Source: Microglena sp. YARC
Taxonomy: Eukaryota > Chlorophyta > Chlorophyceae > Chlamydomonadales > Chlamydomonadaceae
Direction: 5' to 3'
Length of the DNA stretch: 64,000 nucleotides
Assembly: GCA_022414725.1 (NCBI GenBank)
Contig: CM039462.1
Location: 78,629,421-78,693,420 of the forward strand
Shown piece by piece: positions 45,463 through 55,643 of the stretch (within the stretch, counting starts at the first letter, position 1; every line of letters begins with the position of its first letter). The position numbers and the translations under genes are program-made. The notes under the pieces are model-generated. The model was given only the letters and a program-made list of their open reading frames with translations, was not told the DNA's origin and did not search any database.

Positions 45463-47890
45463 TTTGGGAGCATCCTAAATTAGAGTTCGCAATCTTGTAG
45501 TAATCTTGCAGTAAGCATTGGAGTCTAAGGAAGTAAAATCAATGTGCCAGATATGGGTACATGAGGCAGTACACAGCTAAATCCTAGAGTGTTCAAGGCT
45601 AAGGCAAAAAAAACAGAGAACTCTAGGTTAAGATTTAGGTACCAGATGCTGAGTATCCATCCAGATCCAGCTGCTGGTGGATTTTGTCTAAGAGAGTGGA
45701 GAATGACCTCTTCGACATTCTAGGGGTATCCAGCATGTTGATGAACCAGAAATCCATGTGGTTCCAGTGCATGCTCAGGTTGTTGACACAGATGACTCTT
45801 CCTCCAGAGTATGCACTGTGCATACTCTGGAGGAAGAGTCATCTGTGTCAGCTGTGACAGCTGATGGGGTGCATGAGCATTTTGGGCCAGGTAGCCAGGA
45901 CTCTTGCATGAGCTTGGACCATAGCTGCTTGTAGGCTGATGGCCCACTGTAGGGTAGGCCTGTCTACTGTAGATATGGTGGGGTAGGATTGGACCATGCT
46001 CTGCAGTCTGCTGATGTGGTTGAGGAGAGGCCCATAGACGGGGGAGGGGCTGCTATGCATGTGTTTACTAGGGAATTTGTGGTGCTCAGAAGCTAGCAGA
46101 GTGGTGAACTGGCTGGTGAACTGGCTGATGAGGATGGGTAAGGGCTGTCTGGGTCTGATGCTAAGGGCTTTAAGGGAAGAGGGGGAATTGTTGAGGGTGG
46201 TGAGCAGGGTTCCTAACCTGGTTCTAGGGAGGCCAAAGTTGTTGAGGAACTGGACTGGGTAGGTGTTCATGTTGACATGGGTGAGGGGCTGACCAGGGGA
46301 GGGGGAAGTAGCTGAGGGGAGCCATTGGTCAAACCTGAGGACATGTGAGAGTTCTAACTGGGTGCAGGGGCCTTGTCCATCTATAGGACAGTGGACATCT
46401 TCATATGCAGTTCTGGCTTGGTCTAGCATGAGGTCCATTTCTATTCTGGCTTGAGCTTCTGTTAGGTTGCAGAGGCCATTCAGGGGGACAGTGGGAAGTT
46501 GCTGGACATAGGTGGTAGAGGATTCAGCTTGGTGTGGCTGTGATGTAAATTCCCCCCCATTGTCTGACAGTAGCAGGGAGGGTCCACAAACATGGTCCAG
46601 GGCAGGCAAGTCATCATCATCACTGTCATCATGACTAGAGCTGGGGGGGGGGGGGGGGGAATGGTGCAGCTGCCTGAGTAGATAGTCATCATTGTAATGC
46701 AGTGCAGGCTGTGCTGGTGTCAAGTGCAGGCTGTATGCAGGCTGGGTGCAGGCTGAGGGCAGGTTGGATGCAGGTTGGGTGCAGGCTGATTGCAGGCTGG
46801 ATGCAGGCTGGGTTATCATCATGATGTGTACAGGAGAGGGAGGCATTGGGTGGCAGCTGGTGGAGGAGACAGTGGAGGTAGGTAGAGGGGGAGTTGATGA
46901 GGGAGTTTTAGGAGTTCTAGTGAAGTAGAGGCCATGCCTTTTGGGGCAGAAGAGGAGTGTTTTGGTGCCCACATGTGCAGGTATAGAGAGGGTTGCTGCA
47001 TCACTGGTCATGAGAACGTGGAGATGTGGAGAGAGCTTGTGTGCAGCACTCATGTATGCTGATGATGTTGGCTTTGGTCAGAGGAGGGGCCAGGAGAACA
47101 TTGTGTAGAACGATCAGAGAGCCTCCGTGGCCTCTGATGTGGGCTTTACCTTGTTGCAGACAGATGAGAGGAGATGCTCCAAGGTCAGCCAGTTGCAGGC
47201 TAACGGGCTGGGGAAAATCCTGAATGTCATACAAGTTGGAGGGATTACTGGTGCAGTGGGAATGAGCTGCACAGTCTAGAAGCCATTCTGTCTGTAGAGC
47301 TGTCTGGTAGGACTCATGAGCATCACTGTCATCATTATCATCATCATCATCACTGTTGATAAGTTCTGGCAAGGCATCATAGGTGGAGCTGGAAGCTGGT
47401 TCTAGGTCACTTCCATCACTCATGTGGCCAAAGAATGCATTGTCATCCAAAGAGGTACTGGGCAGGGACAGGGATGTGGACTTGCCTTCTGGGGAGTCAG
47501 CATACTGGAGTGGCTGAGGTCCATCGACCATGGCTAGGGCCATGAAGTTATGCTCCTCCTAATTGTCTGATGTAGACTATGAAGTGGAGCAGTCATCGTC
47601 AGCTACATGGGCATGCCTGTTGTTGTCACGGCGGCTGTAGTTCTTGGTCTCTTTGTTGGAGCTTCTGTTGTCTCTCTTGGGAGACGACTTGGAGTTGCTG
47701 GAGTCCCTGTTGGCTGCGTCACCCCTTGCAGGTGGTGATGGAGAACCTCTGGTGGCAGATGTAGATGCAGGCCTGTGTGCCAGGTTGGTATCAGCACTGG
47801 TGCAGGTAGTGGAGTTGTGGCCAAACCCACCGCAGTTCCAGCAGGTCATCTGAGCTGATGGGATACGCTCCTTTCTTGGTCTTCCCTAGG
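45463..47890 (-). mobile_element. Antisense Ty1/copia relic between A's gag and pol
   Basis: On the - strand: a CCHC zinc knuckle CWNCGGFGHNSTTC (from 47849), a copia-type protease region with TEWLLDCAAHSHCTSNPSNL (about 47290; the DSGA motif is altered to DCAA), NIISIHEC, and after a frameshift the pre-integrase tail KRHGLYFT. The continuing frame has SDNGGEFTS and a degenerate NGLCNLTEAQAR, resembling the copia integrase core. The remaining C-terminal part (to about 45635) is unrecognised. No LTRs or TSD were found, so edges are approximate. Confidence 0.6.
45784..45850. repeat. 67-bp near-perfect palindrome (33-bp arms, 1-nt centre)
   Basis: Arms 45784-45816 and 45818-45850 are exact reverse complements around a single t at 45817 (..agtatgcac t gtgcatact..). 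It lies at the C-terminal end of the copia-relic frame. It could be a fold-back duplication or a library/assembly artefact. Confidence 0.95.
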
Positions 47891-48048
47891 GCAAGGGGCA
47901 AGACGACAGTGATGAGCAAAGAAAAGCAGGCAATGGAGAGCAAAGAGGGGCAGGGATAATGGCGAGGGGCAGGACGACAGTGATGAGCAGAGCAGGGCGG
48001 GCGTTAGAGAGCAAAGAGGGGCAGGGATAATGGCGAGGGGCAGGCGTG
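47891..48048 (+). repeat. 71-bp tandem repeat, two units and part of a third
   Basis: Units start at 47892, 47963 and 48034 (cgaggggcaggacgacagtg.. cagggataatgg). The third start runs directly into element A's Arg/Gly-rich nucleocapsid, so the array probably belongs to A rather than to the copia relic. Confidence 0.85.
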
Positions 48049-49304
48049 GTGGTGGCGGACGTGGTGCGACGCAGCCGACGCACACCGCCAAGCTGGGTGG
48101 ATCGCCAAGGTCGCAGGTCCTCAGTTTGCAAGGTGCTGATCGCACGCTCGGGAAAGGCTCTATTAGCCGCGGCGCGGGCCGTGGTGGTCGAGGAGGATAC
48201 GGACAAGGTGCTGGTCGGGGCCGTTCACAGCCCGTTGGGCCACGGACCCCAGACTTTTCGGGTCAAGACCCTCAGAACACATTGCACATGAACAATTCGG
48301 TCAGCGTCAGGCAAACCATCTGGCTGCAGAACGGGGCTCACTGCTTCTTCTGTTTCCGCTACATGAAGACGTGTGCGTAGTTGCTGAACGCTGACCGACG
48401 CTGCCGCACACGAGACTTGCCCAACTGGCCTGCCCTCAATGAGACGACGTGTCCCGACTGGGCCCTTGACGGCAACGGTCCCATCCCACTCTGGGAATAG
48501 GAATCGGCCGGTCAGGTATTGACGAGCCTTGATCGTGTAATTGGCGCCGATAAAGTAGTAGTAGTCGAGCCACTGGAGCTCTTGTTGCAAGTTCAGGAGG
48601 AACTATTTTCTAATTTGGGCTTAACCCCAACTATTGATGTAACATCGACTAATGCTTTTTCGTCCCCTTGTCTCTTGAAATTCTCTACGAAGTTTGGCAT
48701 GCGAGTCTCCATCGCGAACGAGTTCATATACGCGCACCCCATTCCGGAAGACGTAGGTTCAGTGTTGGAACATTATTGGGAATGCAAAAACGACGCACCC
48801 TTCGCAACGTCCGGAATGTTCATCCTCCCGAAAAACGCAAGTAACGATAAACATGTATCCAGTCTCCTCCAAGGTATGGAGTTATTCAAGGAATACCAAT
48901 CGTTTGACCACCATACGAAACCCCGTCCGAAAGGGTCACCTTCGAATAAGGTTGCCATCCAAGTATGGTATGACCCCCCCGACTCCGAAAGAGCTGTCCA
49001 AATCAAAAAGGATTGGCACGCTATTAACGACGCGACCAAGGCAGTATACTTTGGCCCCGATTCAAAGGAGCATATCCCCAGTCCGATTGAAACCCGTCGG
49101 AAACAACACTGGTGGACGGAGGCAACAGATCCCAAAGTTCGTGAACAACAAATCGCTGCCCGACGGTCTACGAAGTGCATCGGTCGCAATCACGCACCGC
49201 AAAATACATATATCCCCTGTGCTAACGACACGAGCCAATCGGGTATGCGAAGTCAACTCATCGACAGCCCCCGATATGCAATTCAACGCCCGCTCTGGTG
49301 CTAA
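48036..49304 (+). pseudogene. Element A nucleocapsid and pre-protease region
   Basis: It encodes an RGG-type basic region (GRGSISRGAGRGGRGGYGQG), then AHCFFCFRYMKTC (possible zinc-binding cysteines), a stop at about 48378, and a second frame (48519-49304) with a mixed-composition domain (NDATKAVYFGPDSKEHIPSP, EQQIAARRSTKCI) that ends just before the protease. In element B the pre-protease region joins protease without this frame change, so A has a small deletion near 49205. Likely roles are RNA binding by Gag and a linker domain. Confidence 0.6.
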
Positions 49305-52300
49305 ACAATTGCTGACACTGGCGGATTTGGGCGCAACGGGTTGCCTTATGGGCAAGCAAACGGCTGATGATCTCGGTTTGCACATCCACCCCTGGGAAAA
49401 CGAACGCGACGGATTCACTTGTGCTAACGACGGGATAATCGAAATCCGGGGAACGGCCACGCTCCCTATCCACATACAGAGATATGTTGGCAAAGCGTTT
49501 GTCCATGTCGTCGACAAACTTCCGGGTGGATTAGATTTAATCCTCGGATCCGACTGGATGCGCGACAAAAAGGCTGTTCTCGACTACGATCGCATGACAA
49601 TGTCGCTCAAACAGTACGGCTGCTGTTTAACTCCCATTAATCAACAGCGGAACGAAACGGCTCATTCTTTCTTCACCATGGCACTATCGGGCAAGCCCAC
49701 CGACGATCCCGTCATTACGGGTCCCAAGGCGGCAAAACTATTGAAGGCTGGCGCTAACCACGTCATGGTCAATGTCCGCGAATCACGATCGGACTTGCCG
49801 GCGTCTAACGTCACGGCCGATGAACGAGCAAAACTGCTCACGAAGTTATTGCCGTCCGACGGACCATTGCCTGGCCCGCCCGTGGCTAGCATGGATTTCG
49901 AAAATTGGATCCATGACAACATCCTTGACCACGACGATAAAACGCTCATTTCAGCCAGCGATCTGCGCGCCCTCCTACGGAAATATCGCAAAGTCTTCAA
50001 CAATTTGCCGATGGGGACTCCGAAACATCGGGTCATACCTCACGTCATTAAAACGCAAGACAATGCTTACGCTCCGTATCGCAGGAACCGTCGCGTGAGT
50101 CCAGCTGAAACACTGCTCTGTGAAGAATACGTCGCTGACCTTTTACAACAAGGATTCATTGCCCCGAGCTCGTCCCCGTACGGTGCGCCTATTATGATTA
50201 TTGCGAAGCCGGGTGGAACGGGATTTCGAGTTGTTTGCGACTGGCGTGCACTCAACAACATTACGATTAAAAATAGGTATCCCCTTCCCCGCATCGACGA
50301 GACCATTGATCGTCTAGGTGGAGCTACTTTGTTTAGCTCCCTAGACCTCACGTCTGGCTATTATCAAATACGAATTTCGGACAAGGACGCTCCGAAGACT
50401 GCATTCACTACCCCGATGTGTCAATTTGAAGTCCTAGGGATGGGTTTGGCGAACGCGCCGGCCACATTCCAAGCAGTCATGAACCAGATATTTGCGCCCT
50501 ACTTGCATAAGTTTGTCGTGGTATACTTGGACGATATCCTGGTTTACGGTCGCACGCCGGAAGAGCACTTAGCCAACTTGGCTACGGTTCTCCAGGTCCT
50601 GCAAGACAACGAATTCTACGCAAAACTGTCCAAATGTTCTTTCAACAAAACGGAAGTTAAATTCCTTGGTCATTACATTGGACGCGACGGAATTAAAGTT
50701 GATCCGAAAAAGATGAGCACAGTCCGCGACTGGCCGACTCCGAAAACAGCAAAACAGATTGGTTCATTCCTCGGTTTATGCAATTACTTTCGCAAGTTTA
50801 TCCAAGGATATTCTTCCCTCGCGGCCCCTCTTCAAACCTTGTCTAACATCAAGGGTGAGCTGGGCACCCTGTTCAAACACGAACATCTCGTCTTATTCGA
50901 AGGCCTCAAGGACGCCTTGCTTTCCGCTCCGGTGCTCGCACTGCCCGATTTCAGCAAACCATTCGAGGTCATGACCGATGCATCTTTACTTGGTACGGGC
51001 GCGGTGCTCTTACAGGATAAACACCCCATCGCCTTCGCAAGCAAGAAGTATATTCCTGCAGAGCTGAATTATACTACGACGGAACAGGAAATGCTGGCGA
51101 TCGTCCACGCATTGACCGAATGGCGATGCTACCTTGAAGGTTCACACATGACCTTGGTCACTGATCACAACCCGCTCACGTGCTTTGATACCAAGGCGGT
51201 CCTTTCACGACGCATGGGTAGATGGCAAGAGGACCTTGCGCCTTTTAGCTATACTTGGGAATATCGCGCAGGTCGCAATAATATGGCAGACCCAGTCAGT
51301 CGCAACCCCAACCTCTCCGCCCCCGCCAACGTAACCGTGGCGCACCAGCTACTGGTGTTCTCTCTCTTGGTCAGCGAATGCCGTCCTCGCTCGAAAAAGC
51401 CACGTCCGTTAACAGTCGGACCCACGGTCGTTGAGGTTATGCCCCGACCACCTACGGTACTACCCGTCCCTTCGGTTGCGGTCAAAGAAACGCGGCGACG
51501 CAGACGTCGGATGCCCTTAGCATCAGCGCCCTCCTCTTCATCTATCATGGATAGAATTTTAGCGGGCTACAAGACGGACACAAACTTCACGCCGGGCTGC
51601 AAGCGCCTCCGTGATAAATTTTCCATATCTGGTTACTGGTTCAAGAAGAACAAGTACGGACGTGAATTTTTATGTGTACCTATGGACGCAGCACTTCGCT
51701 TGGATATTATACGCGAAGCCCACGATCCGGTTTACATGGGCCATTGCGGTCGCACCAAGACTTTGGAACTTGTCACACGTACGTTTACTTGGGCAAAAGT
51801 CACGGCAGACGTGACTGCCTTCGTCCAGCAGTGCCACAAGTGCCAAACGAACAAACCGGGTAACGCGAAGCCAAACGGTACTATGGTTCCCATGGAGATT
51901 CCTGAGAAATTCTGGGAATGCGTCTCCACGGACCTCATTACGGCGCTCCCGCCTACGACGTCTGGCCATGATGCCATCGCTGTTTTCGTAGACAAGTTGT
52001 CTAAAATGGTTCATGTCGAACCATGTCATACTACGATTAACGCGGAGGACTTCGCTTCCATGTACCTCAATCGAGTTATCCGATATCATGGTATCCCAAA
52101 TAAACTCCTAAGTGATCGCGACGCGCGATTCACAGGTCATTTCGGCGTTGCTCTCCATCGATTGATGGGCACGCGACAGGCATTTTCGACAACGTTCCAT
52201 CCGCAAACTGACGGTCAAACGGAACGTATGAACCGAGTCATCGAAGACATGATCCGCCACTACGTGGGGCCATACCATGACGATTGGGATAAATCCCTGG

Positions 52301-53091
52301 CATTGGTGGAATTTGCGATCAACAATTCTTACCAAGAGTTCATCCAAAACACCCCCTTTCGGGCGTACCTCGGCTACGACCCTACGACGCCACTTAAAGC
52401 GGAAGCCGAGTCAAAATGTCCGGCTGCCAACAATTGGTGGGCTGAGCACATTGAACGGCAAGATCAATGCAAAGCATGCATGCAATCCGCTCAAGATCGG
52501 CAGAAAGCCCCTAAAGAGGTTTTCTTCAAGCTCGGTGATAAGGTTCTCCTTTCCACCCAAAATATGAAGTTCAAAGCAACGGGTAAACCAAAATTTACAC
52601 CTCGTTTTGTTGGCCCTTACACGATCACGGAATGCATTGGTCCACCCGACGAGCGAACGGGAGTCGCCCGACAAGTCACGGCGTGCCGATTGGCCTTGCC
52701 TAAAATGATGCGCATCCACCCCGTGTTTCACGTGGGATTGATAAAGCACTGGCGCTCTGATGGCGTTGCCCATGTTGGACAACCTCTCGAGTACGACTCC
52801 GACGGTGCTCCGATTTGGAATATCCAATGCATTATGCGCGAGAAATCGCGTGTCATCGGCACATCCAGCAAACGACGTCTCGAATACTTGGTCCGCTGGA
52901 AAGACTTCGGCATCGAGCAAGATACTTGGGAACTCGCCAAAGCGGTCAAGAAAACTGCCCCTCACGCCGTCGATGCATGGAATTCCCGTGTAACGCCCGT
53001 TACGCCCCGACGTACGTCGAAAAAACGGGCCCATCACCCAACCATCGCACTCGACGCATACGACACGGTGGTAAGATTGCTTTATCTATAA
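48853..53091 (+). CDS. pol: Element A Pol polyprotein (protease-RT-RNase H-integrase-chromodomain)
   Basis: Open for 1412 codons; genuine Pol sequence starts at about codon 140, the earlier part being a shadow of the gag-tail frame. Protease: LTLADLGATGCLM (D158; the usual Ser/Thr after Asp is Leu). RT: SSLDLTSGYYQIR and VVYLDDILVYG (Y558-D561, intact). Two residues are missing beside PMCQFEVLGMG relative to B. RNase H: MTDASLLGTG (D709) and [11 protein letters not shown]. Integrase: HHCC finger ending CHKCQTNK, then D1027, D1088 and E1124, a correct D,D-35-E spacing. C-terminal chromodomain: EYLVRWKDFGIEQDTWELAK (about 1344-1363), which targets chromovirus integration to marked chromatin. 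The start codon is uncertain; Pol is probably made as part of Gag-Pol. Confidence 0.95.
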   Translation: MYPVSSKVWSYSRNTNRLTTIRNPVRKGHLRIRLPSKYGMTPPTPKELSKSKRIGTLLTTRPRQYTLAPIQRSISPVRLKPVGNNTGGRRQQIPKFVNNKSLPDGLRSASVAITHRKIHISPVLTTRANRVCEVNSSTAPDMQFNARSGAKQLLTLADLGATGCLMGKQTADDLGLHIHPWENERDGFTCANDGIIEIRGTATLPIHIQRYVGKAFVHVVDKLPGGLDLILGSDWMRDKKAVLDYDRMTMSLKQYGCCLTPINQQRNETAHSFFTMALSGKPTDDPVITGPKAAKLLKAGANHVMVNVRESRSDLPASNVTADERAKLLTKLLPSDGPLPGPPVASMDFENWIHDNILDHDDKTLISASDLRALLRKYRKVFNNLPMGTPKHRVIPHVIKTQDNAYAPYRRNRRVSPAETLLCEEYVADLLQQGFIAPSSSPYGAPIMIIAKPGGTGFRVVCDWRALNNITIKNRYPLPRIDETIDRLGGATLFSSLDLTSGYYQIRISDKDAPKTAFTTPMCQFEVLGMGLANAPATFQAVMNQIFAPYLHKFVVVYLDDILVYGRTPEEHLANLATVLQVLQDNEFYAKLSKCSFNKTEVKFLGHYIGRDGIKVDPKKMSTVRDWPTPKTAKQIGSFLGLCNYFRKFIQGYSSLAAPLQTLSNIKGELGTLFKHEHLVLFEGLKDALLSAPVLALPDFSKPFEVMTDASLLGTGAVLLQDKHPIAFASKKYIPAELNYTTTEQEMLAIVHALTEWRCYLEGSHMTLVTDHNPLTCFDTKAVLSRRMGRWQEDLAPFSYTWEYRAGRNNMADPVSRNPNLSAPANVTVAHQLLVFSLLVSECRPRSKKPRPLTVGPTVVEVMPRPPTVLPVPSVAVKETRRRRRRMPLASAPSSSSIMDRILAGYKTDTNFTPGCKRLRDKFSISGYWFKKNKYGREFLCVPMDAALRLDIIREAHDPVYMGHCGRTKTLELVTRTFTWAKVTADVTAFVQQCHKCQTNKPGNAKPNGTMVPMEIPEKFWECVSTDLITALPPTTSGHDAIAVFVDKLSKMVHVEPCHTTINAEDFASMYLNRVIRYHGIPNKLLSDRDARFTGHFGVALHRLMGTRQAFSTTFHPQTDGQTERMNRVIEDMIRHYVGPYHDDWDKSLALVEFAINNSYQEFIQNTPFRAYLGYDPTTPLKAEAESKCPAANNWWAEHIERQDQCKACMQSAQDRQKAPKEVFFKLGDKVLLSTQNMKFKATGKPKFTPRFVGPYTITECIGPPDERTGVARQVTACRLALPKMMRIHPVFHVGLIKHWRSDGVAHVGQPLEYDSDGAPIWNIQCIMREKSRVIGTSSKRRLEYLVRWKDFGIEQDTWELAKAVKKTAPHAVDAWNSRVTPVTPRRTSKKRAHHPTIALDAYDTVVRLLYL

Positions 53092-53245
53092 GCTATCTTC
53101 CTCGGAGTACTCAAAAGGGATGTTAAATGGTTCTCTCCGAAACCAACTTGTTTCATCAAGTATATTTTGAGCACAACGACGACGACGACTGGTATTCTCA
53201 TCCCGCCTATATTACGATCAGATGCGGGGTCCGCATCTCTTCATG

Positions 53246-53270
53246 GGGGGGGGGGGGGGGGGGGGGGGGA
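53246..53270 (+). promoter_or_regulatory. Element A polypurine tract
   Basis: A run of more than 20 G, then ag, ends directly before tgtaac of the 3' LTR. It is the expected plus-strand primer site. Element B has a shorter ggagggggggag at the same place, so the G-run length in A is either expanded or mis-assembled. Confidence 0.8.
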
Positions 53271-53271
53271 G

Positions 53272-53620
53272 TGTAACGGTACAGAACCCTTCACGGGTAC
53301 TCTGGCCGTCCAGCAAGGCATACGGGTACACTGTACCCGTAAGCCACGTGACAAACGCACATGATACAGTACCATACCCATGTACTGCGTCATCGCTCTC
53401 AACGCGCACGTTGAACACATAGACACGAGCAACTCGGGACGAACCCTTCTACTAGTCCCACGAAGACGTTCAACCCAAACTACTCTACATCCCCTACATA
53501 TGTAACCCCCCTACCTGTTCTGCTAGCCTACGTATATCAACATACACGTAAACACACATCACGTAGCTCGTTATTCTAGCCTAACCCCTCAAGCTGCTGT
53601 AGGCATCTTAAGCTGTTACA
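53272..53620 (+). repeat. Element A 3' LTR
   Basis: 349 bp, tgtaac..gttaca, followed by TSD gtggg at 53621-53625. About 13 substitutions relative to the reconstructed 5' LTR, i.e. about 96% identity. Confidence 0.95.
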
Positions 53621-53625
53621 GTGGG

Positions 53626-54455
53626 GGGGGATCTCGGATGCATCCTTCATATCCAGTTGGATGTTGATTGCCCTGATGAAACTTCCTGAATGTAATGCTC
53701 AGGAATTGTCCAACAGCCTGTTGGCAGCAGCCACGTTATACATCAGAGATGAGGCTTTTGTAGCCAGTTGGTTGTTGGCTGCTAAGGTGAAGCTTCCTGA
53801 GTTCAATGCTCAGGACATGGCCAACAACTTGTGGGAAGCAGGCAGATTGGGCATCAGGGATGAGCCCTTCATATCCAGTTTGATATTGTATGCCAAGGTT
53901 AAGATGCCTCAGTTCAGTGCTCGGGCGTTGGCCAACAGCCTGTGGGCAGCAGCCACATTGGGCATCAAGGATGAGCCTTTCATATCAAGCTGGTTGTTGG
54001 CTGCCAAGCTGAAGCTTCCTGAGTTCACTGCTCATGCGTTGGCCAACATCCTATTGGCAGCAGCAGAAATGGGCATCAGGAATGAGCCCTTCATATCCAC
54101 TTTGATATTGGCTGCCAAGGTGAAGCTTTCTCAGTTCAATGCTCAGGAATTGGCCAACAGCCTGAGGGCAGCAGACTCACTGGGCATTAGGGATGAGTCT
54201 TTCATATCCAGTTTGTTGTTGGCTGCCCAAGTGAAGCTACCTGGTTTTAATGCTCTGGATTTAGCCTACAGCCTGAGGTCAGTAGCCGCACTAGGCATCA
54301 AGGATGCGCCCTTTTTGTCCAGTTGGATGTTGGCTGCCCAGATGAAGTTGCCTGAGTTCAATTCACATGACTTGGCCAACATCAAATGGGCTGCAACTAG
54401 ACTAGGCATGAGTGTCTGGTCATTACTTGGCTCAAGTGTAGCAACAGAGGAGTAA
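53626..54455 (+). pseudogene. OPR/FASTK-like helical-repeat gene, 3' part
   Basis: From about 53637 the frame reads DASFISSWMLIALMKLPECN and then consecutive 37-residue repeats of the form GIRDEPFISSLILxAKVKLP plus QFNAxELANSLWAAATL. Six full units plus the one split by element A are visible, ending GMSVWSLLGSSVATEE and a stop. Each unit is a helical hairpin in the OPR/FASTK style; algal relatives bind chloroplast or mitochondrial RNA (family knowledge). No RAP domain follows. Joined to 19947-20085 with one gtggg copy the repeat register is restored, provided the G-run (8 G here, 4 needed) is contracted. The array is unusually uniform, suggesting recent expansion. Confidence 0.8.
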
Positions 54456-55069
54456 CTAGTGAATCCGCATATCTATACCCCTTTTTCTCACGGAAAGCAA
54501 AAACTTATACGGTGGAGGAAAACTTTGGTTTTGGCCCGGTACCTCTCTCTAGAGTTGCTGGGAAGAAGGAGATACTAGTGTGGGTCCGGTCCCCCGACGC
54601 CAGCCAAAAGAGAAACAGTGCTCACTTTAAGGCAACAACTTGCAAGTTCTATGCAGCGTCGCAGCAGGTGACGCTAAAAAATGGCGGAGAGTGTTCGACG
54701 GAGCGACAGGTGGCAACGAAAGAGAGTTAGTTACAAGACCGTTGGCTGATATGTCAGGCTTCATCTGGGTCAGACGGATGGTCAGTCGGTCGCACAGACG
54801 GACAAATGGGTAATCCTAGGGGCTCCCGCCCTCCAGATAGAAGGGGGGGCTCCGCCAAAAACATAACGGCGGATGGAAAATGTAGTTTGGGTCACTAGTT
54901 GGCTCCAGTGTAGCAACCAAGGATTAACTAGTGTCCCCACCGATATTTCCCCCACGGAAAGCAAAAAACTCGACGGTGGGGGGAAACTTTCTTTGGGTAT
55001 GTACTCCTGTGGTTAGGAACTCCGGCACTGCTCTCTAGAGTTGGTGGGAACACACAAATACTAGTTTGG
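54425..55069 (+). repeat. Duplicated tail of the OPR-like gene
   Basis: About 54425-54590 (ggctcaagtgtagcaacaga, ggagtaactagtg, cacggaaagcaaaaactt, ctctctagagttg, tgggtccggtccccc) is repeated with changes at about 54898-55077 plus 55279 onward. The duplicate includes the last codons of the gene and its 3' flank. MITE M1 interrupts the second copy. Confidence 0.75.
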
Positions 55070-55077
55070 GTCCGGTC

Positions 55078-55270
55078 CAGGGTACCACATTTTGTCAAAT
55101 TGGTTAGCGCTTAAAGTGCACCAAAGTCAAATTGGTCAGCGCTTTGTAGTGCAAAAAGCGCAAAAACTGCGCACTGCGTCCACAGGGGGTTGAAAAACTG
55201 TGCGAAACGCGCAATTGGGCTAAAAAGCGTGCGCGAAATCGCGCTGCCACGCGCGCTTTGTAGTACCCTG
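55078..55270. mobile_element. hAT-like MITE M1, 193 bp
   Basis: Terminal inverted repeats are CAGGGTACCACA and its near reverse complement (..tgtagtaccctg). An 8-bp TSD gtccggtc is at 55070-55077 and 55271-55278. The paralogous duplicate at about 54574 gives the empty site. The interior is rich in gcgc words (gcgctt, aaagcgc) and has no coding. TIR start CAGGG and 8-bp TSD fit hAT conventions. Confidence 0.85.
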
Positions 55271-55643
55271 GTCCGGTCCCCCAACGCCGGCTCAAGGAAT
55301 GCTACCACCAGTAGTAAGTTTCACTTTCGTTCCGGAGTTGCGTGTACGATGCAGAGACAGAGGAAGGGATGGAATGTAAATAAAGCTTACATCGGATACA
55401 CCCAGGAGGGCGGACAGGAAAAATAAAGGGAGTTGGCTGTACTGCATTTAGTACTGCCGGCTGGGCGCATGGCCGTAGCTGGCCATCCCAGCGGCACAGC
55501 AGAAGGCACGTCAGGCAGTGAGGCCTACGTGCTCTATTGTCACTCTAGAGAAGGCATGAAACTCAGACAATAACAGTAAGTGTTCGCCTTGTATTGACTC
55601 TCTTCTGAGAACGTGAACAGACGTTGCTGCCATTGTTTGGTTT
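55271..55643. other. Unassigned sequence downstream of M1
   Basis: No gene was recognised. A short + strand frame (55190-55426) spans the MITE edge and is judged spurious. Confidence 0.45.

Larger units (their letters stand above)
20086..53620 (+). mobile_element. Element A: Ty3/gypsy chromovirus carrying nested insertions
   Basis: This is a full-length LTR retrotransposon. The LTRs are 349 bp, begin TGTAAC and end GTTACA. The 5' LTR is 20086-20424 plus 32837-32846 (split by element B) and the 3' LTR is 53272-53620. The 5-bp TSD gtggg flanks it (20081-20085 and 53621-53625). The primer-binding site starts at 32848 and a G-rich polypurine tract ends at 53270. Internal order is gag (from 33621), nucleocapsid, then protease, RT, RNase H, integrase and chromodomain. 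Removing nested elements B, C and the copia relic leaves about 9.7 kb. The two LTRs differ at about 13 positions by eye. Confidence 0.95.

Noticed and set aside
48853..49266. First ~138 codons of the 1412-codon element A frame as genuine Pol
   Set aside because: The overlapping frame 48519-49304 has the more natural protein and matches element B; the Pol-frame version is Arg/Thr/Pro-rich shadow sequence.
55104..55308. Small - strand frames across 55104-55308
   Set aside because: They lie inside MITE M1 and its flank.
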